From Pseudisothecium myosuroides (Eukaryota > Streptophyta > Bryopsida > Hypnales > Lembophyllaceae): a stretch of DNA of 64,000 nucleotides. The notes beneath the pieces are model-generated. The model did no database searches and was not told the DNA's origin. It saw only the letters and a list, made by a program, of their open reading frames with translations. Below are positions 36,758 to 48,928 of the stretch, piece by piece; positions within the stretch are counted from its first letter, which is position 1, and every line of letters starts with the position of its first letter. The stretch spans positions 27,491,452 to 27,555,451 of the forward strand of contig OX637294.1 of NCBI GenBank assembly GCA_951799445.1, given 5' to 3'. Position numbers and translations under genes: made by a program.

Positions 36758-37042
36758 CATATGCATTTCATTCGCATATTTGGTAATTAGAATATTTTGA
36801 AAGTCTTCTTTTCTACATTCCTCCTAGTTAAATTCTTACAAAATAATGTTAGTTTAAAGTATTTAACTCAAATTCTTTGACTTTAGGAATTAAATTAAAT
36901 ACTTAGTGTTTCTTAATTGGTTCGTAAAACGAATTCTTAAATAAAACAAACTTCAAGGCCCTATTCCCATTTTACCTTGATAATTCATTCAATTTGTGAA
37001 TTGGTTTTAAATACTGGAAGGCCTTATTTGTTAAATTGAGAC

Positions 37043-37559
37043 CCCGGGTATGCAATTCATATATTATACACAGGGGTCATCAGCATTAAAACGGCTCAGA
37101 GGACGGCTTTTGTAAAAATTATATCAAATTAAAAAGACCAAAAAGTTGGGTGAAGACCAAATTAAAAGAGAATTAAATGTAGAAAATGTTGAATTGCATA
37201 CATATGACAAAAAAACTCACAATGTATATGAAGAATTGAAACACCTATGCACAATTTTAAAAAAAAATTACAAAAAGTTCCCTCCAATTAAAATTAAATT
37301 TTTATTAAAAAGCCCAAAAATTTGGGTAGCTTGTCCCATGATACATGTATTAAAAAAACTCATATAATTATTTTTTTAATGCTATTATTGGCCCCAAAGA
37401 AATATCATTTCATATATATAATTACGTTTTTGGATTCCTTGTTTAAAGGGCTACAAGAATTTTCTACATTAAAACAAATTGTATCCCTTGAAATTGAACT
37501 AAAATGCATTATAAGTGATTATAATCAGGGCCATATAATATGGAAGTTGCATACCCGGG
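37043..37559. mobile_element. 517-bp TIR element with 8-bp target duplication (hAT-like)
   Basis: The ends are CCCGGGTATGCAA and its inverse at 37547-37559, flanked by ATTGAGAC on both sides (37035-37042 and 37560-37567). An 8-bp duplication is usual for hAT elements, but the CCCGGG end is not the classic CAGGG form, so the superfamily is tentative. No transposase is encoded. Confidence 0.8.
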
Positions 37560-37650
37560 ATTGAGACAATTTGGGGTCTCATTTCAATTCCTTTTATATT
37601 TAGAGTTAATTTAGTGTTTATTAAATTGAGACTTAGAAATGTCAAAATAC

Positions 37651-38827
37651 AATTTTGTAGAATTTGCTCATAGTAAACCAACTAACCAAGTAGCAAGAAC
37701 CCGCTTTGAACATTTAGATGTTTTTTTAAAATTATAAACATAAAAATATAATTGACCAACAAGTTTGAAAGTAGGAAATTTTTTTAAACTCATGCTTGCT
37801 TGTGTAGAAACAATAAATAATGTACTACACACTTGTATTATCAAACATTCCACATATAATACACTAGAACCAAAAAAACACATTCAATTGGAGGAAAGTG
37901 AAAATACATCATATAGAATGCAATAAAAAATAAAATAATACATATTATTAATAGAATCCAAAAATGGTTATATGGCAATAATATTCTCAACTTCAAACGG
38001 CACAATATAAAACTGAAAACATCTAAATTCATCTAAAGGGTAGAAGTACACTAGATCCTTGTACTTTTGAGGTCACAACACAAAATCTGTAGTAAATATA
38101 TTTTTGTACTTTGTAATACTCAAACTTAAAAGTCTTTTTTCAGACTTTCATATTGTTTTTCTATAGACTAAGTATGTCAATTACCTAGGAGCATTCTTGA
38201 ATTCGTTTAAAAACTTATTTCATAGTGTTAAAAAAGTATTTTTTTGGATGACTACTAAAATGTCACAGTACTACAAATCACAAAGAAGTACAAAATTCAG
38301 GGCCTTCAAGAACTCTTTTTCTACTTCCCTTTTATCACAGAAAAAAACGAAGTTTCCTCTATCTGGATCTGCATTCAAATTCCTAACTACATCACGTATT
38401 TGGCAAAGATCTACAGAAATAGTACTGATTTTTTGGCAAGGAATAACTTTCTCTAAAAGTACGTTTTCCGTAAATCGAATTTAGATTTTGGATGCATCCA
38501 GTTCTGGAATGGCTTCACGTCAAAATTTCCAAATTTTTTGTTCATCACCTAGAAAAATTCTGCTTCTTCCTACGTCTTTTTAGTACAAAAGTATTTTTTA
38601 TTGTATTCAAAGTACTTGTTGAATATTTGATTGTTGCAGCCGCAGCCATGAAATCCGGAACTTCTATTTTCAGTGACCGCCAACCGGATTTTCCGCCGCC
38701 AGCGACATTCTCTCTCTCCAGCGACTCCTGTCTTCTTTGTCGAATTGTGCTGTGCATGTTTGCTGAGTGGTTTGGAACAACACCGAGTTGGGAAAAATAC
38801 TTCCCTTTTTCCTTCCGGATGCATGCT
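37651..38827. other. A/T-rich stretch before the transposase-like gene
   Basis: No gene is supported. From about 38.6 kb the base composition rises and the sequence may be the 5' part of the downstream transposon gene. Short open frames on both strands overlap and have no motif. Confidence 0.35.
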
Positions 38828-39037
38828 GGTTGAGAGCATGTCATTGTCTCTCTCAATGAGTCTTTCTGTTTACCTCTTGCTGTATGAACTTGGAGATGGT
38901 TGAGAGCACATCCTTGTCTCTCTTGTTGAGTCTTTCTGTTTACGTTTTGCTGTAAGAATTAGGAGATGGTTGAGAGCACGTCCTTGTCTCGGTTGTTGAA
39001 TCTCTTTTTATCTGTCGTTCAGTCTTTCTCTATTTAC
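38828..39037 (+). repeat. Three tandem 70-bp repeats
   Basis: Units start GGTTGAGAGC at 38828, 38898 and 38968 and contain GAGTCTTTCTGTTTAC. The last is diverged. They lie upstream of the transposase-like gene and could be subterminal repeats of that element or part of its leader. Confidence 0.8.
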
Positions 39038-40825
39038 CTCTTGTTGTATCAACAAAGAGATCGTTGATTCCTAGGTGCTGTGAACTGTAGGGTGGAACAG
39101 CAAGAAGTCGTACATCGTGGATTCCAAGGTTTAGGTTCGTTGTCACTCTCTTTTCTACTGCATGCTAGCTGCTTCACTGTGGTCTCGAAGTGTTGTTCAC
39201 GAAAGATTCATGAGAGAGCAGTCCTTCCGTAGTTGTTGTTCCAAGGTTGAGCTGTTCTCTGTATTGGTCCTTCTACAAGATGTCTAAATCGACCCATGAT
39301 CACCCTGGTTTGGTCCAAAAACTCATTTCCTCTTACTTCCCTGCAAGGGAGACATCTTTTCACCTTTTCTCTGCTTCAACCGCTCCGGTGGGCTCTACAT
39401 GTTTTAAGTGGACTAGTGATTCAGGATACATATCGAAAACTCCAGTGTCTAAGCAAGGCAAGACAGAGGTTTATCTAGGCCAATGCAACACCATAGAAGA
39501 GTCTTCTAGGCGTGCACTTTTTAGTACAGTCTCTACTCATTCCGATAGTTATCCAACTACAAGCTTCAAGTACACACCTTCTCTGTCTGCTGGGAGGGCT
39601 TCACTTATGAGGGTTTCACCTACAAGTAGCTGCAAATCAATGGTGATGTGACACAAGCATAACTTGTCCTCATTAGGTGAGTTTCTTTCTGTTTACTAGA
39701 GGAGTTCCTTTCTGTTTTTTGCCTGAATCATACTCAGTGCACCGTCCTTCTACTCAACTCCTCAACTATGTACTTTGATTCCGCGTAGATGATTAACGAC
39801 CGATATTCCCAATCTTTTCTCTGCTAGGTTCGTTCTTATGGGCAATGCTACTAAGAGAAAGCGGTCAAAGAATGGCAGTACTCGTCCCGGTCCTGTTGCT
39901 AGGATTGCTGAGGCTCGAATGCATGAAGAGGTCCTCTCCTTGGTTACAGAGAATGCAAGAGAGAGGAAGGCTCGTCAAAGAGCACGTGACAGAGAGAGAG
40001 TGCAAGAGGCTCAACTTTTAGCAGATGAGTTTTCAAATCCAGATCGCAAATAATATGATTTCTTACCAGTGAGGGACTTGACTCGGAGATCCCTGCACCT
40101 AGTGGAGTATATAGTTGAGGAATTGAGAACTTGTCCCGATCCATGTAGTAGGAGGGATGTCATGGAGAAACTTATGCGCCATGACATTCTGAGGCCTTTG
40201 TTACCTGTGTACTATCCCAGGCCACAGGAAGCAAAGGTCATTCATTCATTCCTTGAAAACTACAAACATGAATTGCAGTTAGTGAAAGTGACCAGCTCTA
40301 ACGAGTTATTAGCAAGGAAGAGTGCTCTACTAGATGCTGCTGTCAGTTTGGGAACTGATGGGATGAGAGGGTTGTTGCGAGTTCTGGATACAACAAAGGA
40401 GAGCATAAACCTTGCTTTGACAAGAAGGGTTTTTGCATCTGAAGTTCAAGATAAAGTGCCAAGGCTGTGACTACAAAGACTCAAGAGAGTAGGTTTATCG
40501 GACTACATCAAACTATGGGTAGATGCATGGTGGAATGCTCAAACGAAGGTGTAAGCTAATCAAAAGGACTTGGTGAGGCACAGAGAGGGGCGTGTGCAGT
40601 GGGCTGAGCCTCATCCTACTCATTACTTCTATGAGACTCAGGTAAGTGAGACCATCAAGTATCCTTCTCGTAGTTTTGGCTCTGCTTTGTGTACTTTAAA
40701 CTACTTGGTTGGGTACAACTGTACTGATACCTTCCTGGTTAAGTACTGATAGTTGTTCTCATGTGTTCAAATAATATCATTCTTTTGCGTTTAATACAAT
40801 GAGAACAATTATAATAAAATGCAAA

Positions 40826-41736
40826 TGGGTCAAACCACACTCAAAGGTACCATTGGGATTACTTTTGTAGGACAGGATTTGAGTCCTTTTCTAAATTTTT
40901 GAAGCTCTCAATTACTTTGATGTTGTCATTATTTAAAAAAATTTATGGATGAACATTATAGCAATGTATCCCTTGAAAGGGATGAAGAAAAAATTTCACA
41001 AAAAGAATCTTTCAAAAGACATAAATCATCAATTTTAAGGCTAAATTTAGTGTCTTTATTACAATATAGCATTTTAAATAGGTTTTTTTATCCAATTTTT
41101 TTTAACTTTCAAAACATACAACTATCAAAAAGAATTTATAGTGATTAATTTTTGAACTAAAAATAGTATAATTTTTTAATCAATTTATTAATTTTTGACA
41201 AATTCTTGATTTAATCTTTAAAAAAAATTAAACATTCAATTCCAAAAATAGATTTTATAGGACCCTCAATGTGAATAATATAAATATTTTTTATTCTATC
41301 ACAATCATCATTTGGATTAATTTTTATATTAAAAAAGACGTTCACATGTTTTTACTTCTGAATATTATAGAAAATAAAAAAATATTCCAATTATAGCAAA
41401 AGAGTCCTTTTCTACTCTCTCTTATGAATATTTATATACATGATTTTTTTGAAATCAATCACAATATTATTCATTAGAAATTAAACCCTTTTCTACCATT
41501 GAAAAACTAGATAGGCTGACATCTAAACTTCAATTGAAACTTTAGTAGATAAATTTAGATTTATCTATGAATAAAAAAATATTAGTCTTAACATGACTTG
41601 AACTACTAGTAGAAAAGGACTAAAATGATTAAATTTAATAGATTAGCCTTAAAAAATAATAGCTTCAAAGAAGATACATTGCAGATTTCAATGTGTCTGA
41701 CCCCTTTTGTGGTACCTTTGAGTGTGATTTGACCCA
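40826..41736. mobile_element. 911-bp TIR element in the transposase intron
   Basis: The 27-bp terminal inverted repeats (TGGGTCAAACCACACTCAA at 40826, matching end at 41736) differ at one base. The interior is A/T-rich with no transposase. No clear target duplication was found, so the superfamily is open. Confidence 0.75.
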
Positions 41737-43925
41737 AATACTAGTCTTCCAACAAGTTGTGCATGATTTACTTTGATGTGGTACGAATTGTGGAGTTCAA
41801 TAACAATTTTAGAACTAATGCAATGTTTTAATACTTAATGTATTATGGTAGTGCTAAAGTCATACTTCTTTCACTTAACAATTTAGTCTATTGAAATAAA
41901 CAAATTAGTCGTAGTATTCTGAGCAAAACAGTATAATACAATAACTACATTTCACTAAGTACATCTAGTAAGAAAAATACAACATGGTGGCTAAAGGTAT
42001 CTGCATTCCAATTCCTTGTTGTTCGATCAGTTCGTCATGTACTAATAGGTTCAGGGCGATGTACATAAAACTCCTTTTCACTGCAATGAGTATAATGAAA
42101 TTATTTCTAAGAAAATGCAAACAGTACTCCTGCACTTAACTATACATGACTTATTTTGATGTAACACCAATTACAAAAATGAAAGAAGAGTTGAGTACTA
42201 CTTAGATGTCTGAAATTTTTATTGCACTAATGTAGTTCTCAAGGTGTATTTTATATATTTCAGAATTCTGCACATCTAACTAAACAAAGTATTTGCACTA
42301 CAATTCACTAAGTATGATTAGTTTGAAAATACTAAAAGGTATCAAATAATATCCACGTTCCCCCTGCTCTTAGTGTACTGATAGGTACACTGGTTTGTAA
42401 ACATAGTACTTTCTTATGCGCCTAGTACAATGAAAAATATTTCTAGTACAATTCTAATACTACTCTGGCACCTACTTGTACATAACCTACTTCTATTCAG
42501 TACCAATTGCGGTTTTAGGTAAAAACTTTAGTATTAATTAAATGTTTGTAATACGTCTTATACTATGGTAGTTTTGACTTCATACTTAATATACTTTAAA
42601 GTATAGACATGTAGTTGAACAAGGTACACATAGTACTCTGTGATGAAAGTATGGTTCCATTATTAGATATTCTGTGAGCTTACAGTCAGTTTTAAAACAT
42701 TGCAAGGTGTCTAATAGTATTTGTCGCAGCACAGAGTAAGTGAATTCCTTGTTATACTCCCAAAAACCACTCTAAAGCATAACAAAATGACTCTAAAGAT
42801 CGAACCCACGAGATTCTGTGAAGTGTCTAGCTCTATTCCCAACTTAAGCTCCTGTCAGTATCCAATTTCTACTTTCCGGTCCTAGATCTAAAACCGGAAA
42901 CAACAACACACCGAAAACAACGACCAGACCTCTCTTTATCTCTTCCGGCCCGTCAAGCTATTCGGTCCTGTAACCCTATAACAACCCACGATCCTACAAC
43001 TTCTGATCCTGGAACTTCTCTGGACCGATCCGATCTGGTCCTCTCATACGTACTCTCACTCTACTCCGGTTTAGTTTTACCTCTATTTCACCATCAGAGG
43101 GTTCGCCGCTTGCTTTTGAGAGTGGCAGGCCCGCCACTCCTTCCGTGACTTATAGTGGCTGAAGACCCACTTCTCTATTCCACTACTTCCTACACTAGCG
43201 CGGATCCGGTTTGATCTCTCACAGCCACCCGGACAACGATCCGGTTGGCAGGTCACACAAAGACCCCCCGTATGATCCTCTCATACTACAACGACCTTGA
43301 TGCCAAGTTCCCTCCGTGCGAAGTTAGGTGGTTACAAGCGAACTCGTCCGTTCCAACATCAACTAAAATTCTTCCGTTTACCAACTAGGGCAGCGAGACC
43401 TCACGGGAGATCGGACACTCAACCGGATTTCCTATCCAGAAGTTCTAGCGCGACTAAGGACTCCTTCCCTATCCGCCTAGCCTAACAATGGTTTTCTCGC
43501 CCGGAATCGTGAACTGTAGAGGCGCTGAGGAACTGAAATCCGCTCCCAACACTTAGAATACCCACTCACATGCACATAAGAGCAAAACAACAATACCAAG
43601 GGGAGAAATCTCTCTAGAATCTGCATACATCTTCCTAACTCCTCACCAAAACAACCCTGCCACGCGCGGGAGAGACGTACAATAAGGAATCAAATAGAAA
43701 ACACACAAAAACTCAAGTGAAAAGACTCCCAGTCTCCTTCGTAGGGACTGACTAATATACATTTTTAAAACTCAAAAGTCAACACAAAGGGGCCCGAAAA
43801 GTCCGCGCGGAACTTTCGGTCCCCGCCGAGCCGGCCAGACCGGAAAAGATCCGATCCAGACCAGACACATCCGGATCAAATCCGGTCCGGTTCTAACTAA
43901 CAAATATTTACAAAACTAATCCTAC

Positions 43926-45695
43926 CTATCCTATCATAACCGGATCTACTCCTTGATCCGTTCCTTCGTCCATGACTTTGTCTTCGCCTTGGTTCACGCT
44001 TTGATCTTGATCCGCACCCTGATCTGGGGTTAGATCCATACTTTGATCTTTCCCCGGGTTCAGTGTGGGACTTCTAGGCGGTTCCGTTCCAAGTTGCTCG
44101 AAGACGTCCGTCAAGTTCCGGTTCCGCTCCCCGATTTCACGTTCTGGGAGATCCGGTGACGAATCCAAGTTGATGGTGTGCGCGAGCTTCCTCCCACTCT
44201 TCTTTGACTGGGGAGTTCCCTCCTTTCCTTCCGTCTAAATGCCCACGTTCGGAAAAGACCCGGGCATTGAAAGGTCGGACAGATGGAACGACCGTGACAA
44301 CGTCACTCCGTTCAGCTTCCGGCTGCTCTCCTCCATCCGGTTTGCAGCTTCTCGCGCTTCCATCATCACCAATTCCACTTTCTCGGAGTAGTCCATCAGT
44401 ATTTGGACCAACCTGGTTCCGGATATTTTCTTCTCCTTAAGGACTCCCTTGTCAAACAGTTTGGACTTGGTGACGACCTCTCCGGTTGCCCCGAATGTGG
44501 CCTTCACATCCTCTGCTACTTTCCGGGTAGCTTCCGCCATCTCCCGTGTGGTAGCCATGTCCTCCTTGAGGAGCAACAATTCCGTCTTCAACGACTCGTT
44601 CTCCTCTTGGAGTCGTCGTATCTCCGCTTCTTGCTTCCGGATCTCATCCGGGCTGGAGATGAAATCTGCAACTACTCCCGCAAAGTTGCTGTCTGCTGGT
44701 GCTCCCACCAGCTCGCTGATCTGGTTCAGAATTAGCTTCTTTACCGTCCAGTCTGCTCGTACATCGCTCAGGATGTTGATCAGCTGGTGGAACGGATCCG
44801 TCGGATCCGATCCGGAAGGACCCGGTTCTCCAAAAACCGGTTTCTTCCCTGGGTTGGAGGTCTCACCCGGAGGGGTTGGGGTTCCTCTCCGGTGAGGAGG
44901 CGTCGTCTTCTGCCGCTTGTGCTGCGGCCGGTGTTGCTCCTCCTCTTCTTCTTCTTCCTCCTCGGAACCGGATACTTCTTCCTGTTCTTCTTCTTCTTCT
45001 TCCGATTCCCCATACTTCAGGAGTGACTCATGAGTCTTCCACTCCTTCTCCTCCGTATCCGTGAGGAGTTGATTGTGCTTGTACAGATGGAAGAGGTAGG
45101 GACTCAACGGAGTCGGTCTACTTCCTCCGATCTTCGGAATCAGACGGTTGACCAGATCGGAAAAGATCCTGGCCCAGTCCACTTTCCGTTCCCCGCTCAG
45201 GGCTCCGAAAATGAGGTTCCCGATGGCGATGGTCACCCTCGTCGGCTTCTCCGGGTGGATGATCGGAACCAGGAACTGCAACAGGTTGCGATGTCGGTCG
45301 TCCAAACAGTCTGCGACCGCATGCCCATCCTTTGAGTCCACCGTGCTCCGGAACTTCCCCCGAGTGTAACCCTCCTTCGAGGAGGCCATCCCTTGACCTC
45401 CTGACCGGAATTCATATACGGCCTTCCACATCTCTTCCGTCCAACTGCCCGGAATTTTGCGGATGGTCTTGTCGAACTGATTTGAGAGCTTTCCCAACAA
45501 CTCTCGAATCATCCGCTCTTCCCTAAACCCCCAGGGTTTATCGATCAGTCCTCCGCAACCCATCTTGGCAAGATCCTCTATCAGGTTGTCCTTTTCCTTC
45601 TCGTCTATTGGAATAATCGGACACACCTTCCGGAGTTTAACTTCTACTGCGGAGGAACTGGACGGCCCTGCTCTACTTTTGCGGAGCTGAGGCAT
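43926..45695 (-). CDS. ORF carried inside the L1 LTR (unknown function)
   Basis: ATG 45695 (MPQLRKSRAGPSSSS) opens 486 codons to TAG at 44235-44237. The same frame then continues for about 103 codons with a repeated D-Q-G motif, to 43926. Visible parts, counted from two codons before the ATG: a folded-looking N-terminal half (residues 20-230) with RVTIAIGNLIFGALSGERKV, which faintly recalls the plant transposon-protein (Transposase_32) type; an acidic E-run (233-255); a basic HKRQK patch; a proline-rich linker; and a coiled coil (about 353-405). There is no CCHC knuckle or protease, so it is not a normal gag-pol. The 3' LTR copy at 62.8 kb has the same start, with conservative substitutions. 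It is transcribed, if at all, from the LTR's own TATA box. Confidence 0.65.
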
Positions 45696-45971
45696 GGACA
45701 CGAGCTGTGCTAAACCGGATTCTCATTGAGGCTACCTTTCCCTCTCCTAGCCGCACGTCTCGTTTCTCACCTTCGCTCTTCCGATCTCAACCGGAATACC
45801 TCTAAACCTGCAACAAACACTAAAGCGCTGCGCGCTCTAACACACTAACACGCACACACACACAAACCCAAAACAAGAAAGCAAAGCGCTGGGAAGAGAA
45901 GCTAAGTACAAGCTGGAGCGAGATTTCCGCAAACGAAGATTGAAAAAGAGTGGCAACTGGATTGGTCAGCC

Positions 45972-45979
45972 TATATATA
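45972..45979 (-). promoter_or_regulatory. TATA box of the L1 LTR
   Basis: The minus strand reads GACTATATATAGGC. The 3' LTR at 63082-63091 has TATAAAAAGGC at the same place. It lies 277 bases upstream of the ORF's ATG. Confidence 0.65.
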
Positions 45980-48148
45980 GTCTGATCTGTCATCATGACC
46001 AAATCCGTTCCTGACCCAATCCGTTCCAACTCAGATCCGCTCCAACTCTAATCCGGTTTAGATTCAGATCAAATCCGGATTGTCATCTATTCTGTTCCGT
46101 AGTTAATTTCCGGTTATCGGTTACCTCCTGCTCGAATCCGGATCCCAGATCACGGTTTCCGTTCCAAGATTTAGATAACTTAAAAAAAACAAAAATTCAC
46201 ATTGCGACAGTATCCCATGTTCGGTGGTGCGCTGTATTTGGCAGACTTGTTTCTTCCTGCGCTTCAAAGAGGCACATCCTGAATGCAGTGTGCGACAGAG
46301 AGCTTTTGAAAGGTTGAAACCATGGTGGGTGAGAAAACTAAAAGAGAGGAATACGTGCTGTTGTATCTACCATGTGGAGATGGATTTCATGAAGGTTGCC
46401 CTTAGTAATTTGAGGGATAGACTCAGGGGGTTGCATGCAAGTATAAATTGTACTTGTCAGTGCCTGATTTGTGTGGGCGATGGGGAAGGAGGCTGCCATG
46501 CCCATGAGCATGTTTACAAGGGAATAACTTTGATGTGGGAAGCTTGTGTTTGTCCAAAGGGAGAATTTGACATCTGGCATAGGCTAGAATGTCTCATGGG
46601 AGACTGTCCTCATTGTGGATTTCATCTACTAACCTTCTGTGAATTTGAGATGTGTAATCAGACTTCATTTACCTTCAAATGGAAGTGCTTTGAGTATTAC
46701 CAGGTTGGTGTGGATGCAAATACTGGCAAGCCAAAGAAACGACTTAGGGAAGTGTTTCAGGAGACTATTCCACACATCTTCCTCTCATACATGGAGAAGA
46801 CTGTCACAACCTTCATCACTCACAATTTTCGAGCAAGATGGCAGGACAAGCAGTGCCAGCTCATGATGAAAAACATACTAGAGGGAGTTGTTGTCTCTCA
46901 TATTGACTATGCAAAAAATTACTCCTTTGCCATTCAAAATGAAGTGTAGAGTCTGTACTACTTTAGCACGTCTGTGACCATTTTGGTCCACATCACCATG
47001 TAGAGGGAAGGAGACGACATCTTCAAGCAGACTCATTTCTATATTTTCGATGATAAGGACCATGACTCAGCTTTTGTCCAACATTGCTTACTTTTGCATT
47101 GGGATTGGATGGTGAATGCAGGGTTATCTCCTGAGGAGCATTGGATTTTCAGTGATGGCTGCAATGCACAATTCAAGTGTGCTACAGCCATGTATTTTGT
47201 AGCCCGATACCCGTCCCTTATTAGGGGCTGTAAGATGCGATGGAATTTCTTTGAATCGGCCCACGGCAAAGGAGAGTGGGACGGTGCAGGGGCGGTTGTG
47301 AAGAGGGCACTTGCAGCTAAGCAAATTCAGAATCCATTACATACACTGCAAAATGCTAGGCAAGTGGTGGACTTCCTAGAGGAAAAATACAAAGAGCGGG
47401 TTGTCAGTTCTTATTCCCAGTCACAAACATCTCCTCTCTCCAGAGTGTTTTGGCACATTGGAGAGAAGGAGGTGAATCATGCAGATAATAGTGTGAAGTG
47501 CAACACTATTCCTGGATCAAAGAGTCTACACTCTATCATGGGCTTCTCTATGACCGACCCTACTCTTCTTAAAACTAGGGCATTGTCTTGTTTCTGCATT
47601 CCCTGTATTGATGGTGATTGGGCTGATTGAGAAAAATCTTCACATGTACAGGAATGGCGGGTGCAAAGACTCATACTTTTGAGCGTTGCAGTTGTGGAAG
47701 AAGCGGAGGAGATGGTTGACGCAGACAATTGGGTGCATGATGGAGTGTCTTTGGACATTGGGGACTTGGTTGAAGTTGGAGACAATTTCATGATTCCAAC
47801 TGAGGAGGAGAATGAGGATGGTGTTGAGTTTTATATTCTCCAATGCCAGAAGACAAAGTTTGTTTTGCAAGAACCTCTGTCTTGTCTATGGGGTGGAATC
47901 TTCAATGCAGGGGATGCTGTTATCCGGGGAAAGTACTATAAGAAGTTTGGACGTGGAGAGAAGACGTATGTGCTTTGTGGCCAGGTAGTAGATGCACATG
48001 TGGATGCACATCTTGTCCGGGCTTGCAAGTTTCCTATGATTCTTGCCCAACATAGGGTCAAGGGACCCCTGTGTATAAGTTGAACGTTGAATCCCAGCGT
48101 GTGTTTGAAGATGCATTATGGGAATGGTGGGCATTCAACGCTGATTAG

Positions 48149-48928
48149 TATTTCCTGTTTTTTATCTTAGATACTTTTTTCTCCTTCCTAGTATCACTAG
48201 ATACTATTTGTACCTCAATTGTACTACAAGTATATAGTTTCGGTACTTAAAGTACAATTGAGGCAACTTTTGCTTATTCAACAAGCTTTTGATTCATTTT
48301 GGCTAGTAAAAGCAGAGTATGTGTTTATTGTGTTTTCATCTTTGGTAGACCCTGTTTTTTGCTTGTATGATTTCGGTTTACTTCAGCGTATATTGTTTAC
48401 GGGTCCACAATTGACTTTGGGATTTACTTCTGGGTTTAGTTCTGGGTTTGAGTTCAGGGATTGTGCATGGAACTGTATTCAACTTTCTAAGAAATTGAGG
48501 TTAACTAATAAAGGATGCGTCTATAGAACTTGAATGATTGTTTAATTGCATGGCAATAATAATGATTATTTTTTTGCATGGCAATAAAACATGCCATAAT
48601 AAGGACGATTCCATCCCATCTCCATCGAAGTGATTTCAAGTCTGGTTTTGGAGATGGAGTCCCTGGTGGACAGGATTTCATCATCCTTGAAGCTCAGCAC
48701 AAATTTCAATCATGACAAGTATTCGATACGATCTAAAATCTACATCATCATAGCTATCTATTGGCAAGTTGAATTCAGTGACTGCGCTAGAAACCTAAAC
48801 AGTCATAGAAGACACCGGCACTTTTGCCTGAAGACCTCACTCACTAGCTTCTCCTCTGCAGTTTGCATTGCTCGATCTGTGCTTTGACTCCTTAGAGCTT
48901 GTCTTCCTGTTTGTTCTGCAAGCTTAAA
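48149..48928. other. Region between the transposase-like gene and the B3 gene
   Basis: CCTCAATTGTAC at 48213-48224 pairs with GTACAATTGAGG at 48252-48263, a 12-bp perfect stem that might mark an element end or transcript end. GCATGGCAATAA occurs twice near 48550-48590. The 5' UTR of the B3 gene probably lies from about 48.6 kb. Confidence 0.45.

Larger units (their letters stand above)
30951..37650 (-). mobile_element. Giant-LTR copy F (minus), split by LTR A and a TIR element
   Basis: The 3' terminus is at 30951, where the plus strand begins TGTGAGTATT, followed by TCCACCCTTGAG. The CCATTGCTTGGAA motif reads on the minus strand near 31055. LTR A interrupts at 31975-36527 between AAATG duplications. 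F resumes at 36528 with an A/T-rich block and, at 36757-36680, a short ATG exon with a 5' splice site as in A, B and E. A 517-bp TIR element interrupts again at 37043. The upstream part with the TATA box is not recognisable beyond about 37650, so F is probably truncated. Confidence 0.65.
42722..46209 (-). mobile_element. Solo LTR (3,488 bp) of the L1 Ty3/gypsy-type family, containing an ORF
   Basis: On the minus strand it starts TGTCGCAATGTG and ends GTGCTGCGACA. It is flanked by GTATT and GTATC, a 5-bp duplication with one mismatch. The 3' LTR that follows an integrase and polypurine tract at 63.3 kb starts with the same TGTCGCA and has the same leader and ORF start. The start of this segment is therefore an LTR, not an element interior. 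A TATA box lies at 45972-45979, about 235 bases into the LTR. A 486-codon ORF follows. The insertion is 35 bases from the 3' splice site of the transposase-like gene. Confidence 0.8.
39838..48148 (+). pseudogene. Decayed two-exon transposase-like gene with a 5.6-kb intron
   Basis: Exon 1 (39838-40641) encodes a basic N-terminus and ends HYFYETQ/GTAAGT. Exon 2 starts after TTTGGCAG at 46245 and stays in phase. It encodes FERLKPWWVRKLKERNTCCC with YHVEM, cysteine pairs (CTCQCLIC, CPHC), then SDGCNAQFK and SAHGKGEWDG, which resemble acidic catalytic segments of DDE-type transposases, and a C-terminal module with GKYYKKFGRGEKTYVL. I know this as a recurrent eukaryotic element protein but cannot name the superfamily. 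Six in-frame stops interrupt it (40051, 40468, 40552, 46947, 47001, 47628). One frameshift near 48064-48083 must be crossed to reach the stop at 48146. The exon at 39247-39651 (MSKSTHDHPGLVQK) may belong upstream. The intron holds a TIR element and a solo LTR. Confidence 0.75.

Noticed and set aside
44787..45064. Plus-strand frames rich in S, L and F over 44.8-45.06 kb.
   Set aside because: They are the antisense of the E-rich run and linker of the LTR ORF.
39838..48148. In-frame stops that could be repaired by U-to-C RNA editing.
   Set aside because: Such editing is known in plant organelles, not in nuclear transcripts. Deamination of a silenced element explains the stops more simply.
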